A stretch of 6,041 nt of DNA from CAZTDD01 sp964612675 (GTDB lineage Bacteria > Hinthialibacterota > Hinthialibacteria > Hinthialibacterales > JAKPRU01): NCBI GenBank assembly GCA_964612675.1, contig CAZTDD010000215.1:1-6041 (forward strand), read 5' to 3'. The position numbers were made by a program, and so were the translations under genes. Below are positions 1 through 6,041 of this stretch, piece by piece. The number at the start of each line of letters is the position of its first letter. The stretch's first letter is position 1. The notes beneath the pieces are model-generated. The model did no database searches, had not been told where the DNA came from, and was given only the letters and a program-made list of their open reading frames with translations.

Positions 1-2688
1 CGGCTTTCCAACGGCGTTTCCGGCCGGCCTCTTCTCGTTTTTGCAACCATAGGGTCTATTCTCTCGACACTGTCGAGACTTTCGACGCGAGGTCAAACCG
101 AAAAACAGGATCGTTCCCACGGCAAACTCGCTGATGAACAACCCGAGCGGATAGCTCACAGGTTGGAAGCAAAACCTCACCTCACTTTTTCCGGACGGCA
201 CAACTACTCCTCGGGCAAATCCATTCACCGTCAAGATAGACGTTTCTTCCCCATTCACGTATGCGCGCCAGCCCGGATAGTCTGTGTCGCACAAAACAAG
301 TAACCCGCCGGAAGCGGAATCGACAGCGAGGTTGACTTCGTTGATTCCGTCGGACAAAAAGGCAACGCGATCCCCGGAAAGATCGGGCAAGACTATTGCG
401 GGCTGTTTTCCGGCATCTTCCCACGCTTCCTCGACCCATACGCGGTTGATTCGCTGTTTTCTACAGTACAGCCGGACAAGGGCGGATTCGAGAAACTGAA
501 AATCGCGATAATTTCTTCGCACATATGTTCTTTCTCGTTTCTCATCAACCAGCGTCCAGTCTTGATCCGGAAGTTCGCGGGCACACAAAACGTAATCGAT
601 CCCCAACATGTCAGGGATCTTCCCTGACGGATTATCGAAATGGATTTTGTTCATCCTCCCATGGACCTTTTCTCCCTGTTGATCGGCATACAGTTTTGTT
701 ATCGATCTCGGAAGAAGCGAGTCGTAGCCGTTACAGCTGCGGATACCGAACAGCTGCGCGCCGTTGTAGCTGAATGTTCGATCCAGATGCATGAATCGGC
801 TGTGAACCGCTTCTCTGGCGAGGAACTCGACATGTTCTGTTTTCGGGAAGTACGTTTCCCTCTCTTCGCTGCCGACAAATCTTTCATGTTTGTGCAGCAA
901 GTCCATCGCCAGGAGCAGAATAAGAAGAGGAAATAGTCGCATCGGCCGGATCCGTCCTCGCAGGCAAAGGGAAAGCACCGAGACGAGTATACCCAGTAAA
1001 AATATCTGGGCGGCGGTATGAGAGATACCATGTGAAATAACAGTGTCCAGTCTCGCCACATGCTCTTCAAACGGTTTTGCTGTACCACGGTTGTGTTCGT
1101 AATAGAGAGTATGAAGGACCTCTTCGCCTTTCTCCTTGAGCATCGGCTTTATCGGCAGAGAATCGAGTGAACACAGATAGATTGGCACCGCCAGCGCAAT
1201 CAATATCGGCCCCGCCGTTTTGGCTATTCGTATGCGAAGGTTGGGGATCTTCGCTGCTCGGGATACGAAAGACGACCACGACAGCCCGGCCAACAGACAG
1301 ATCCCCAAGGCCACGGCCACATTCCAGCGGAAAGGTCCTTGCAGGTTCTTGGCCCCCGGAATGATTGCGCACATCGCTCGAATGAGTGGCGTACGATCTC
1401 CGAGAACGAGGAGAAATGCCAGAAGGATCCCGAGCGACAATACAGCTGTCTTCCTCTCTCTTAGTCGGCCAAGAGAGAACAATGCAAGTCCCAGCGCGAC
1501 CAACCCAACGTAGGACGCCAATTCCATGTAATTGAACGCTCCGAAATAGGTTCCTTGACGCGGGAGGCCGAACAACAATGGAAAAACATAGTTGCTCACG
1601 GTTTGAACGAACGGAGCCCCATGAAGAGCGGCCCCCAGCGGTACACCCTCGGCACGATTGCTGAGCGGAAGTAATTCGGCTGTTGGCAGCAATTGAACCG
1701 CCGCAATACAGACGGCGCCGACAAGAGATAGGCCAAGCACCCCTATTCTTCGCACATAGTCTCGCACCAATTTGCGCTTACGAATCACACTGGGTAGATC
1801 GATGACAGGAACTGCAACCATCAGCAACCAAGTATACTGAACGAGCTGTGGATACCCCGCGAGAATCTGCAGACCCCCGCCTGCGGCCAGTAGACAGATG
1901 TATCGAATCCGTGGCCTTCGGTACGCTGCCACGCCTGCCGCAAGCACCCATGGCATCCACGCAAGTGTGTTCAGCAGATTTTTGTGAGAGGCGAATACGC
2001 GCGCGACGGGGAAGCCGGACAACATGAATGAAGCGGCTGCGATCAATGCGCCCGATCTACCGCAGCCGACGACGCGCGCAAGTAGATAGACACCGATCCC
2101 CAGTCCAAGAATGTGCAGCCACAAATCCACTGCAAAGCCGTATCCTACGGGAAATAACAGATACAGAAGGTTCCCTGGATAGAACACCGCCGATTGGATA
2201 TTCGCAACAAACGGGGTCCCACAGAGGTTGTAGGGATTCCAGAGAGGGATTTCTCCACTGAGAAGACTCCTCGCATAGAAAGCCGCATAGGGCAGCGACT
2301 GGGCGATATCTTCGCTAGAATCGAGTGTTCCCCCGGTGAAGAGCGGATGTCGAAACAGAATCAGCGATACACCAACGAGAACAAGAATATGGATTGCATC
2401 TCGGCGATTCCATTCAAGTATTCTGTCTTCCACCCTTCCCGTTCCCGTTTCGATCATTCGTGCAGAAAGGACGGCGAGCGCCAGGCAAACCGCTGACGAA
2501 ACCAAAACGAAAGACACACTGGATGTTCCGAGGACGTACAAAAAAGCCGGAAACAGGATTGCCAACGGTCCTACCCACAAAAGCGGAATCAGGACCTGTT
2601 GTCCCCGGCGCACCAAGGGAATCGCCGATAACGACACCAGAAGCAGAATCGTTTGTAGGAATAGCAATCCCTGCGGTATCGAGTCCAT
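1..2688 (-). CDS. YfhO-family multi-spanning membrane protein (GT-C-like glycosyltransferase), C-terminus cut by window edge
   Basis: I read the reverse complement codon by codon from ATG at 2688-2686. It stays open for 896 codons to base 1 with no stop, so the 3' end lies outside the window. Residues 7-111 hold four hydrophobic segments. E125/D126 followed by SGEIPLWNPYNLCGTP (143-158) and FYPGN (168-172) match the conserved first-loop signature of YfhO proteins, where acidic residues are expected at the active site. About ten more membrane segments follow up to residue 598. A hydrophilic extracytoplasmic part of about 250 residues comes next, with the family-typical DTDYPGWRAYVNGEE (801-815) and a VNGFARGVVVPSG stretch (821-833). 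It closes with a last membrane helix (about 848-866) and a basic tail, so probably only a few codons are missing. Known YfhO proteins move a sugar from polyprenyl phosphate to an outside acceptor such as lipoteichoic acid; the acceptor here is unknown. The GAGAGGAG ribosome site lies a rather long 14 nt from the ATG. An in-frame GTG (2712-2710) is a weaker alternative start, and a TAG lies upstream of it. Confidence 0.9.
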   Translation of the reverse strand, partial: MDSIPQGLLFLQTILLLVSLSAIPLVRRGQQVLIPLLWVGPLAILFPAFLYVLGTSSVSFVLVSSAVCLALAVLSARMIETGTGRVEDRILEWNRRDAIHILVLVGVSLILFRHPLFTGGTLDSSEDIAQSLPYAAFYARSLLSGEIPLWNPYNLCGTPFVANIQSAVFYPGNLLYLLFPVGYGFAVDLWLHILGLGIGVYLLARVVGCGRSGALIAAASFMLSGFPVARVFASHKNLLNTLAWMPWVLAAGVAAYRRPRIRYICLLAAGGGLQILAGYPQLVQYTWLLMVAVPVIDLPSVIRKRKLVRDYVRRIGVLGLSLVGAVCIAAVQLLPTAELLPLSNRAEGVPLGAALHGAPFVQTVSNYVFPLLFGLPRQGTYFGAFNYMELASYVGLVALGLALFSLGRLRERKTAVLSLGILLAFLLVLGDRTPLIRAMCAIIPGAKNLQGPFRWNVAVALGICLLAGLSWSSFVSRAAKIPNLRIRIAKTAGPILIALAVPIYLCSLDSLPIKPMLKEKGEEVLHTLYYEHNRGTAKPFEEHVARLDTVISHGISHTAAQIFLLGILVSVLSLCLRGRIRPMRLFPLLILLLAMDLLHKHERFVGSEERETYFPKTEHVEFLAREAVHSRFMHLDRTFSYNGAQLFGIRSCNGYDSLLPRSITKLYADQQGEKVHGRMNKIHFDNPSGKIPDMLGIDYVLCARELPDQDWTLVDEKRERTYVRRNYRDFQFLESALVRLYCRKQRINRVWVEEAWEDAGKQPAIVLPDLSGDRVAFLSDGINEVNLAVDSASGGLLVLCDTDYPGWRAYVNGEETSILTVNGFARGVVVPSGKSEVRFCFQPVSYPLGLFISEFAVGTILFFGLTSRRKSRQCRENRPYGCKNEKRPAGNAVGKP

Positions 2689-2773
2689 TTGAGGGATGGT
2701 ATCTCCTCTCACGCTCGTAGCTGTGGCAGACTACTGGACCATCCGTGTATCTGCAAGCATCCCCGGATGGTCT
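2689..2773. promoter_or_regulatory. divergent intergenic region between the YfhO-family gene and the plus-strand operon
   Basis: The two transcription units start back to back here, so both promoters must sit in or overlap these 85 bp, or extend into the neighbouring reading frames. For the minus-strand gene, GAGAGGAG (reverse complement of 2703-2710) is a clear Shine-Dalgarno-like string. A weak minus-strand box pair can be read as TTGCAG, 17 nt, TAGTCT, matching about 3 of 6 bases at each box, which is not convincing. No good plus-strand promoter is visible. Divergent arrangement suggests coordinated expression of the YfhO-family gene with the operon; that is inference. Confidence 0.5.
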
Positions 2774-3712
2774 ATGGATATGAACGAACGAAACGCAGAA
2801 TCGTTGTACCGCAGCCAGGCGCTCGCCGTCGCGGAGAGAATTCTCGGTTTGGGAGACCGGGATCCTTCTTCGCGAACGTATGGGTGCTTTGACCGTTACT
2901 ACTGGCATTATAAAGCGCTCGATTTCCCCAATGCCCGGGCTCAAGAGATCGGGTATTATCTGGCACTTTTGTGGCAGAACCCGTTCGAGGGAAACCGATT
3001 CGCCGGTGTGGAGAAAGTCCGTTCGTGGGCGGAAGCCGCAATCGGTTTTTGGTATCGGATACAGAATCGGGATGGCAGCTTCGATGAATGGTGGCCGCAT
3101 GAACGATCGTTTTGTGCCACTTCCTTTTCGACAATGCTGGCGGCGGAAACTGTTCGCCTACTGGATTTGCGGCCGAATCGTCGAGTCTTCTTTCGCGCTG
3201 CTGACTGGCTGTGCCGGAATAACAACCCGGAGGTCTCGAACCAGGTCGCCGCATCGGTTGTAGCGTTACATGCTGTCGGTGAGATCTTTGAGGATGAGTT
3301 CCTGATAGAGAAAGCCGAACAGCGTGTTCGCGAATTGGTGCAGAACCAGGCGGAGGACGGACATTTTCCGGAATATGGCGGACCGGATGTCGGTTACCAC
3401 AGCCTGACACTCAGTCTCCTTGTTGCGTACCTCGGCAAAACGTCGAGCAAACCAGTCACTGCGGCATTGCAAAGGGGATTCGGCTTCCTGCGCACCCGAT
3501 TGGCTGAGGACGCCACGTTCGACTACACATCCTGTAGTCGCAGGACTCAGTTCCTATATCCTTCCGGATTCGTTCTGATGCGAGAGGCGGACCTGGCGGC
3601 TGCACATCTGCGGGGGTGTCAGGCAGGCAAGGTCCTTCTTCCCTCGTGGATGGATGATCGGTACTGTTTCCAACTGGCAACAGATTATCTCGTCGCCGGA
3701 CTCAGGGGGTAG
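2774..3712 (+). CDS. alpha/alpha-toroid-like soluble protein of a polysaccharide/glycosylation locus (function unknown)
   Basis: A protein of 312 residues with no signal peptide or membrane helix, so probably cytoplasmic. Helix pairs alternate with conserved aromatic/acidic loops: FDRYYWHYKALDFPNARAQE (39-58), RDGSFDEWWPHERSF (99-113), NQAEDGHFPEYGGPDVGYHS (191-210) and SRRTQFLYPSGF (255-266). Repeated DG-(S/H)-F turns between helices are typical of alpha/alpha-toroid folds, as in prenyltransferase/squalene-cyclase repeats and heparinase-type or other glycan-active toroids. I recognise the general pattern but cannot name a characterised family, and I do not assign a reaction. The frame is open back to ATG 2696, but that start lies only 7 nt from the opposing gene's start codon and adds 26 unconvincing residues. 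I therefore prefer ATG 2774 (GGATGG at 2765-2770 as a weak ribosome site); ATG 2780 is also possible. It is the first gene of the operon and ends 5 nt before the small ORF. Confidence 0.75.
   Translation: MDMNERNAESLYRSQALAVAERILGLGDRDPSSRTYGCFDRYYWHYKALDFPNARAQEIGYYLALLWQNPFEGNRFAGVEKVRSWAEAAIGFWYRIQNRDGSFDEWWPHERSFCATSFSTMLAAETVRLLDLRPNRRVFFRAADWLCRNNNPEVSNQVAASVVALHAVGEIFEDEFLIEKAEQRVRELVQNQAEDGHFPEYGGPDVGYHSLTLSLLVAYLGKTSSKPVTAALQRGFGFLRTRLAEDATFDYTSCSRRTQFLYPSGFVLMREADLAAAHLRGCQAGKVLLPSWMDDRYCFQLATDYLVAGLRG
3704..3709 (+). promoter_or_regulatory. ribosome binding site of the 61-residue small gene
   Basis: AGGGGG lies 8 nt before ATG 3718 and overlaps the last codons of the toroid gene (stop TAG 3710-3712). 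Its good spacing is one of two reasons for accepting the small ORF as a gene. Confidence 0.6.
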
Positions 3713-3717
3713 ACACG

Positions 3718-3903
3718 ATGCGAATGACCACGACTCGCTTGATTCTCCTTCGTCTTTATCTGGCGACATTCGGCCGATTCGCCCGCCCCGCCCGGTTCTT
3801 GAAGCGGTTGTTGATCGTCCTTCTGATTCGCAAGTCGGCGGAGCCGCATGTCCCATCCTCGCGGTTTTTCACTCCCGACCAGCTGGAGGGGAGAGGCGAG
3901 TGA
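3718..3903 (+). CDS. small basic protein, 61 residues, function unknown
   Basis: A short gene between the toroid gene (5-nt gap) and the flippase-like gene (4-nt GTGA overlap, TGA stop 3901-3903). It has its own AGGGGG ribosome site. The product is rich in Arg/Lys, Leu and Phe. The first half, RLILLRLYLATFGRFARPAR (7-26), and the following FLKRLLIVLLIRK (27-39) read as amphipathic or weakly hydrophobic helices that could lie on the cytoplasmic membrane face. The tail is polar, with VPSSRFFTPDQLE (45-57). There is no cysteine cluster, no known catalytic motif and no signal peptide. ATG 3724 would be an alternative start two codons later. The coupled position argues for a real gene working with its neighbours, perhaps as a small membrane-associated partner. 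I do not recognise a named family. Confidence 0.65.
   Translation: MRMTTTRLILLRLYLATFGRFARPARFLKRLLIVLLIRKSAEPHVPSSRFFTPDQLEGRGE
3885..3891 (+). promoter_or_regulatory. ribosome binding site deciding the GTG start of the flippase-like gene
   Basis: GGAGGGG stands 8 nt before GTG 3900. It is the strongest Shine-Dalgarno-like string in the operon and places the start at 3900. The same frame is open further upstream, back to ATG 3654 inside the toroid gene, but that would double-code the end of the toroid gene and the whole small ORF. Confidence 0.75.
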
Positions 3904-4841
3904 ATTCAACCGATTCGAAAAACCCCAAGAAGAAACATAACCGCTCTTGGATTTGGACAGCCCTTCGTTTGCTTGGTATTCCTTTCATTGTGTACGTCCT
4001 TTTGAAAGTCGATTGGAATGATATCTTCATGATGTACGATCGGCTGGGACCGGGTACCATACTGCTGATGCTTCTGGGCCTCGTTTTGATTCTGATTGTG
4101 AAGGTCTTTCGATGGTCCCTTCTGCTTTCTTTTCAGGGTGTTCCGCGTCCATTCAGAGAAGTCTTTGCGAGCTATACCGAGAGTTATTTCTATGGATTCA
4201 TCACGCCTGCGCGCGCCGGAGAGGCCTATCGTTTTCGCCATCTGACCGAGTGGGGCTTGAACCCCCGACGCGCGGTAGGCAATCTGGTCCTTGAACGAGG
4301 TATGGACGTGCTTGTGCTGGCCTGTTTCGGGCTGTTCAGCATCTGTTTGTATGTAAGCTATCCTGAAACGGTGGGGGTTTGGTACGGGTTGACAGTAATG
4401 ATCCTGGTCCTCGCGGCGGGTTGGTTTCTTCTCTGGCGGGTTCATTTCGTGCGCAGTTGGATCAGCCGGGTGGATGGAGATCTCGGGAACCAAAGTACGT
4501 TAGTCTGGTGTATGCTGCAAACATTCTTGTCGTGGGGTATACTCTATCTGATCATCTATTTGGTACGCGGCGTTCTCCATATTCAAATGGATCCCGCGAT
4601 GACGCTGTTCAGTTTTGTGTTGTCGACCGCTGTTACGGCGGTTCCAGTATCGGTCGCAGGGTTCGGTACGAAAGAACTCGCTCTCATGCATTTCTTGGGG
4701 ACTTGGGGATACACGCCGGAGGAGGCCGTCGCGTTTTCACTCATTTTCGCGGTTGTTTTTGTGCTGAATCTACTCTTCAGTGGACTCATATGGTTCGCTA
4801 TTCTGGCAAATCAACGTTTTGGACAAAGTCATCATGGCTGA
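3900..4841 (+). CDS. flippase-like integral membrane protein (LPG_synthase_TM / UPF0104 family)
   Basis: A protein of 313 residues starting at GTG. After a basic cytoplasmic N-terminus (NPKKKHNR) come about seven membrane segments, near residues 18-36, 51-69, 133-153, 161-179, 200-224, 234-252 and 276-301. Family signatures are visible: YGFITPARAGEAYR (98-111), followed by NLVLERGMDVLVL (128-140), and late in the protein VPVSVAGFGTKELAL (248-262) with G270 and an EEAVAFSLI stretch (274-282). This is the family annotated as flippase-like or lysylphosphatidylglycerol-synthase transmembrane region. The catalytic aminoacyl-transfer domain of true MprF is absent, so lipid lysinylation is not expected. 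Between a polyprenyl-P-sugar synthase and a YfhO-type enzyme, the likely role is handling or flipping the lipid-linked sugar (inference). The start overlaps the small gene by 4 nt and the end overlaps the GT2 gene by 8 nt, indicating translational coupling. Confidence 0.85.
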   Translation: MNSTDSKNPKKKHNRSWIWTALRLLGIPFIVYVLLKVDWNDIFMMYDRLGPGTILLMLLGLVLILIVKVFRWSLLLSFQGVPRPFREVFASYTESYFYGFITPARAGEAYRFRHLTEWGLNPRRAVGNLVLERGMDVLVLACFGLFSICLYVSYPETVGVWYGLTVMILVLAAGWFLLWRVHFVRSWISRVDGDLGNQSTLVWCMLQTFLSWGILYLIIYLVRGVLHIQMDPAMTLFSFVLSTAVTAVPVSVAGFGTKELALMHFLGTWGYTPEEAVAFSLIFAVVFVLNLLFSGLIWFAILANQRFGQSHHG

Positions 4842-5733
4842 GATCGATCCGAAAAACGAATCTGAACGTCCCGAAGTGAGTATCGTGATCCCGTGCTTCA
4901 ATGAAGAAGAAGCAATCGGCCCGGTAATCGACGATGTTCGAGCAGCGATGCAGGACGATCCACACTCGTACGAGATCATGATCGTCGATGATTGCTCGAC
5001 GGACCGAACGACGGAGGTCGCCCACGAGAAGGGAGTCCGGGTAATTCGCCGACCGGTGAACGGAGGGTCGGGGGCGAGCCGGAAGACGGGCATTCTGGAA
5101 GCCCACGGTGACATTATTGTCATGCTGGACGGGGACGGTACCTATCATGCGCCCGATATCCCGAATCTGCTTCGCGAGTTTCCAGAATACGATCAGGTGA
5201 ACGGAGCCCGCACCTCTGAGAAGGGGACAATGAAGTTGTTGCGTGTGCCCGCAAAATGGTTCATTCGACGGCTGGCGATTTATCTCTCCGGTAAACCGAT
5301 CCCCGATCTGAATACGGGGCTGAAAGCGTTCAAACGGGACATTATGCTGAAATACCTCTGGGTCATCCCGGACGGATTCTCGTGCGTTACAACGATGACG
5401 CTGGCCTTCTTGTGTAACGGCCACGCAGTGAAATATGTCCCGACTCAGTACCACAAACGGATCGGAAAATCGAAGTTTCACCCAATCAAAGATACATCGA
5501 AGTATCTTTTCACCGTCATCAGAATGGTGATGTACTTCAACCCGCTGAAGGTCTTCTTTCCATTGGGCTTCCTTCTGATGGTGGCGGGGGTATTCCTGGG
5601 AGGATGGCACTTCTCTGCGGGGAAGGGACTCGAGCAGGGGGATATTACGATTGTCCTGGTCGGTTTCATGACCTGTATTCTTGGGATGCTGGCCGACTTG
5701 ATTGTGGCGCAAGGCCGCGCGAGAGAAAGATAG
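4834..5733 (+). CDS. GT2 family polyprenyl-phosphate glycosyltransferase with two C-terminal membrane helices
   Basis: A protein of 299 residues. Its GT-A/GT2 domain begins at SIVIPCFNEEEAI (16-28). It continues with IVDDCSTDRT (50-59), a nucleotide-sugar loop NGGSGASRKTG (76-86) and the metal-binding DxD element LDGDGTY (98-104; D99 and D101). Later come PDLNTGLKAFKRD (157-169), PDGFSCVTTMTLA (179-191) and YHKRIGKSKFHPI (206-218), all typical of dolichol/undecaprenyl-phosphate glucose or mannose synthases. Two membrane helices (about 240-259 and 270-292) anchor it, as in GtrB/CsbB-type enzymes. Expected reaction: transfer of a hexose from a nucleotide sugar to polyprenyl phosphate at the cytoplasmic face; the sugar cannot be read from sequence. 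ATG 4834 is chosen because the protein then begins about 15 residues before the first strand and overlaps the previous gene by only 8 nt. An upstream in-frame ATG at 4780 would add 18 residues that lie inside the flippase gene. The ribosome site (GGAC, 4821-4824) is weak, which fits coupling to the upstream gene. It is the last gene of the operon in the window. Confidence 0.92.
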   Translation: MAEIDPKNESERPEVSIVIPCFNEEEAIGPVIDDVRAAMQDDPHSYEIMIVDDCSTDRTTEVAHEKGVRVIRRPVNGGSGASRKTGILEAHGDIIVMLDGDGTYHAPDIPNLLREFPEYDQVNGARTSEKGTMKLLRVPAKWFIRRLAIYLSGKPIPDLNTGLKAFKRDIMLKYLWVIPDGFSCVTTMTLAFLCNGHAVKYVPTQYHKRIGKSKFHPIKDTSKYLFTVIRMVMYFNPLKVFFPLGFLLMVAGVFLGGWHFSAGKGLEQGDITIVLVGFMTCILGMLADLIVAQGRARER

Positions 5734-5746
5734 TCTATTCTCTTCC

Positions 5747-5775
5747 TTGAGGCGTGCGCGGGCCGCCGTTATACT
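5747..5775 (+). promoter_or_regulatory. sigma70-like promoter candidate downstream of the operon
   Basis: TTGAGG (5747-5752, 4 of 6 to TTGACA), a 17-nt spacer and TATACT (5770-5775, 5 of 6 to TATAAT). It points to the right, with a predicted transcript start near 5782. No gene follows within the window, so it could serve a short RNA or a gene beyond 6041. The consensus may not apply to this unknown organism. Confidence 0.35.
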
Positions 5776-5848
5776 TGAGTGGAAACATTCGTTTTATTTA
5801 TGGGAAGTGGAACTAGGCAAATCCGCACCCAGGCAGCCCCCTCCTACA

Positions 5849-5870
5849 CCTCCTCCAAACTCGGAGGAGG
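5849..5870. repeat. perfect 8-bp inverted repeat (hairpin) next to an A7 run
   Basis: CCTCCTCC (5849-5856), loop AAACTC, GGAGGAGG (5863-5870), then seven A (5871-5877). As RNA from the plus strand the stem is followed by A, not U. On the minus strand the T run precedes the stem. It is therefore not a standard intrinsic terminator on either strand, although the stem could stabilise the 3' end of the operon transcript. The GGAGGAGG arm would also look like a strong anti-SD-pairing string in RNA. Confidence 0.6.
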
Positions 5871-5912
5871 AAAAAAAGCAAGAACGACGCTTTCATTTTG
5901 CCTCCCCAAGAC

Positions 5913-5933
5913 TGACGGCGTCGCAAAAAGTCG
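5913..5933. repeat. possible dispersed-repeat or MITE end fragment
   Basis: The phrase with core GGCGTCGCAAAAAGTC resembles a short sequence I recall as recurring in intergenic regions of some environmental bacterial genomes. No inverted partner copy is visible in this window, so a complete element is not shown. The assignment rests on recollection only. Confidence 0.25.
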
Positions 5934-5952
5934 AAAGTTGGCATCGGAAGTT

Positions 5953-5998
5953 CCCTCTCCCCCCGGGAGAGGGTTAGGGTTAGGGTGAGGGTGAGGGG
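5953..5998. repeat. CCCTCTCCC hairpin fused to GGGTTA/GGGTGA hexamer repeats
   Basis: CCCTCTCCC (5953-5961), loop CCC, GGGAGAGGG (5965-5973) form a perfect 9-bp stem. The right arm merges into hexamers starting at 5971: GGGTTA twice, GGGTGA twice, then GGGG (5995-5998). This is the form of a widespread REP-like intergenic repeat seen in many bacterial genomes. The five evenly spaced G-runs could in principle fold as a G-quadruplex on the plus strand. Confidence 0.75.
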
Positions 5999-6041
5999 CG
6001 ATCATTGCATTGGATTCGCGTATTATGATTATCTTGTGTAT

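Larger units (their letters stand above)
5734..6041. other. 308-bp non-coding tail with stacked repeats
   Basis: No convincing gene is present. Open frames in this stretch run straight through the hairpins and hexamer repeats and have no family features. From left to right it holds a promoter-like box pair (5747-5775), an 8-bp hairpin (5849-5870) followed by seven A, a phrase resembling a dispersed repeat (5913-5933), and a 9-bp hairpin fused to G-rich hexamers (5953-5998). AT-rich sequence follows to the window end, possibly the upstream region of another gene. The area looks like a landing zone for short repeats. Confidence 0.7.

Noticed and set aside
62..78. Near-palindrome TCTCGACA-C-TGTCGAGA
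   Set aside because: It sits in the codons for the basic C-terminal tail of the YfhO-family protein, with no sign of a regulatory role; chance is likely.
610..628. Inverted repeat GTCAGGGA-TCT-TCCCTGAC
   Set aside because: It lies fully within the YfhO-family coding frame. About one such 8-bp repeat is expected by chance in 6 kb.
2414..3410. Long minus-strand open frames opposite the toroid gene, up to 228 codons
   Set aside because: Their translations are Arg/Ser/Pro-rich without family features. They are antisense shadows of the toroid gene and of the YfhO-family gene in another frame.
3654..3899. Upstream extension of the flippase-like frame to ATG 3654
   Set aside because: It would overlap the toroid gene's end and the entire small ORF, adds low-complexity residues without family features, and GTG 3900 has an excellent ribosome site.
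4780..4833. Upstream extension of the GT2 gene to ATG 4780
   Set aside because: The extra 18 residues lie in another frame of the flippase-like gene's last helix, and GT2 proteins normally start shortly before the VSIVIPCFNEE strand.
4798..5712. 304-codon minus-strand open frame opposite the GT2 gene
   Set aside because: The opposite strand is an unmistakable GT2 enzyme with all motifs. The antisense translation is His/Arg/Asp-rich with no recognisable domain.
5849..5877. Hairpin plus homopolymer as an intrinsic terminator
   Set aside because: The run is A after the stem on the plus strand and T before the stem on the minus strand, so neither direction gives stem followed by U-tract.
5702..5988. 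Short plus-strand open frames of 91 and 69 codons in the right tail
   Set aside because: They start inside or just after the GT2 gene and read through both hairpins and the hexamer repeats. No domain or ribosome site supports them.
6005..6034. Possible promoter TTGCAT ... TATGAT / TTATCT near the right edge
   Set aside because: Spacing is 13 nt for the better -10 box and the 18-nt alternative is a poor match; no downstream gene is visible to support it.
1..6041. CRISPR array, tRNA, rRNA, transposase or phage genes
   Set aside because: No evenly spaced long direct repeats, cloverleaf, rRNA-like stretch or mobile-element protein was found on reading both strands.

Overview
This window carries a compact envelope-glycosylation locus from an unidentified, probably uncultured bacterium. 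Base composition looks balanced to slightly GC-leaning. There is no rRNA, tRNA or other taxonomic marker, so phylum cannot be assigned. Coding density is high: about 5.6 of 6.0 kb is coding.

Layout. (1) Positions 2688 to 1 on the minus strand are one uninterrupted reading frame of 896 codons. It has a start but no stop inside the window, so it is cut by the left edge. It encodes a large multi-spanning membrane protein of the YfhO family (GT-C-like glycosyltransferase). (2) A short divergent intergenic region of about 85 bp follows. (3) Four plus-strand genes come next, packed as an operon: a soluble alpha/alpha-toroid-like protein (2774-3712), a 61-residue basic small protein (3718-3903), a flippase-like LPG_synthase_TM/UPF0104 membrane protein (3900-4841) and a membrane-anchored GT2 polyprenyl-phosphate glycosyltransferase (4834-5733). 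Spacing along the operon is +5 nt, -4 nt and -8 nt. (4) A 308-bp right-hand non-coding tail contains a promoter-like box pair, a strong 8-bp hairpin, a phrase resembling a dispersed repeat, and a CCCTCTCCC/GGGAGAGGG hairpin running into four telomere-like GGGTTA/GGGTGA hexamers.

How the genes may work together (inference). The GT2 enzyme would load a sugar onto polyprenyl phosphate at the cytoplasmic face. The flippase-like protein would help turn the carrier across the membrane. The YfhO-type GT-C protein would use the outward-facing polyprenyl-P-sugar to glycosylate an extracytoplasmic acceptor. This is the logic of three-component glycosylation systems such as the Bacillus CsbB/YfhO type, here with a UPF0104-type protein where a GtcA-type flippase would be expected. 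The toroid protein and the small basic protein are not part of the textbook system. They are the most interesting unknowns because they are translationally or transcriptionally tied to it.
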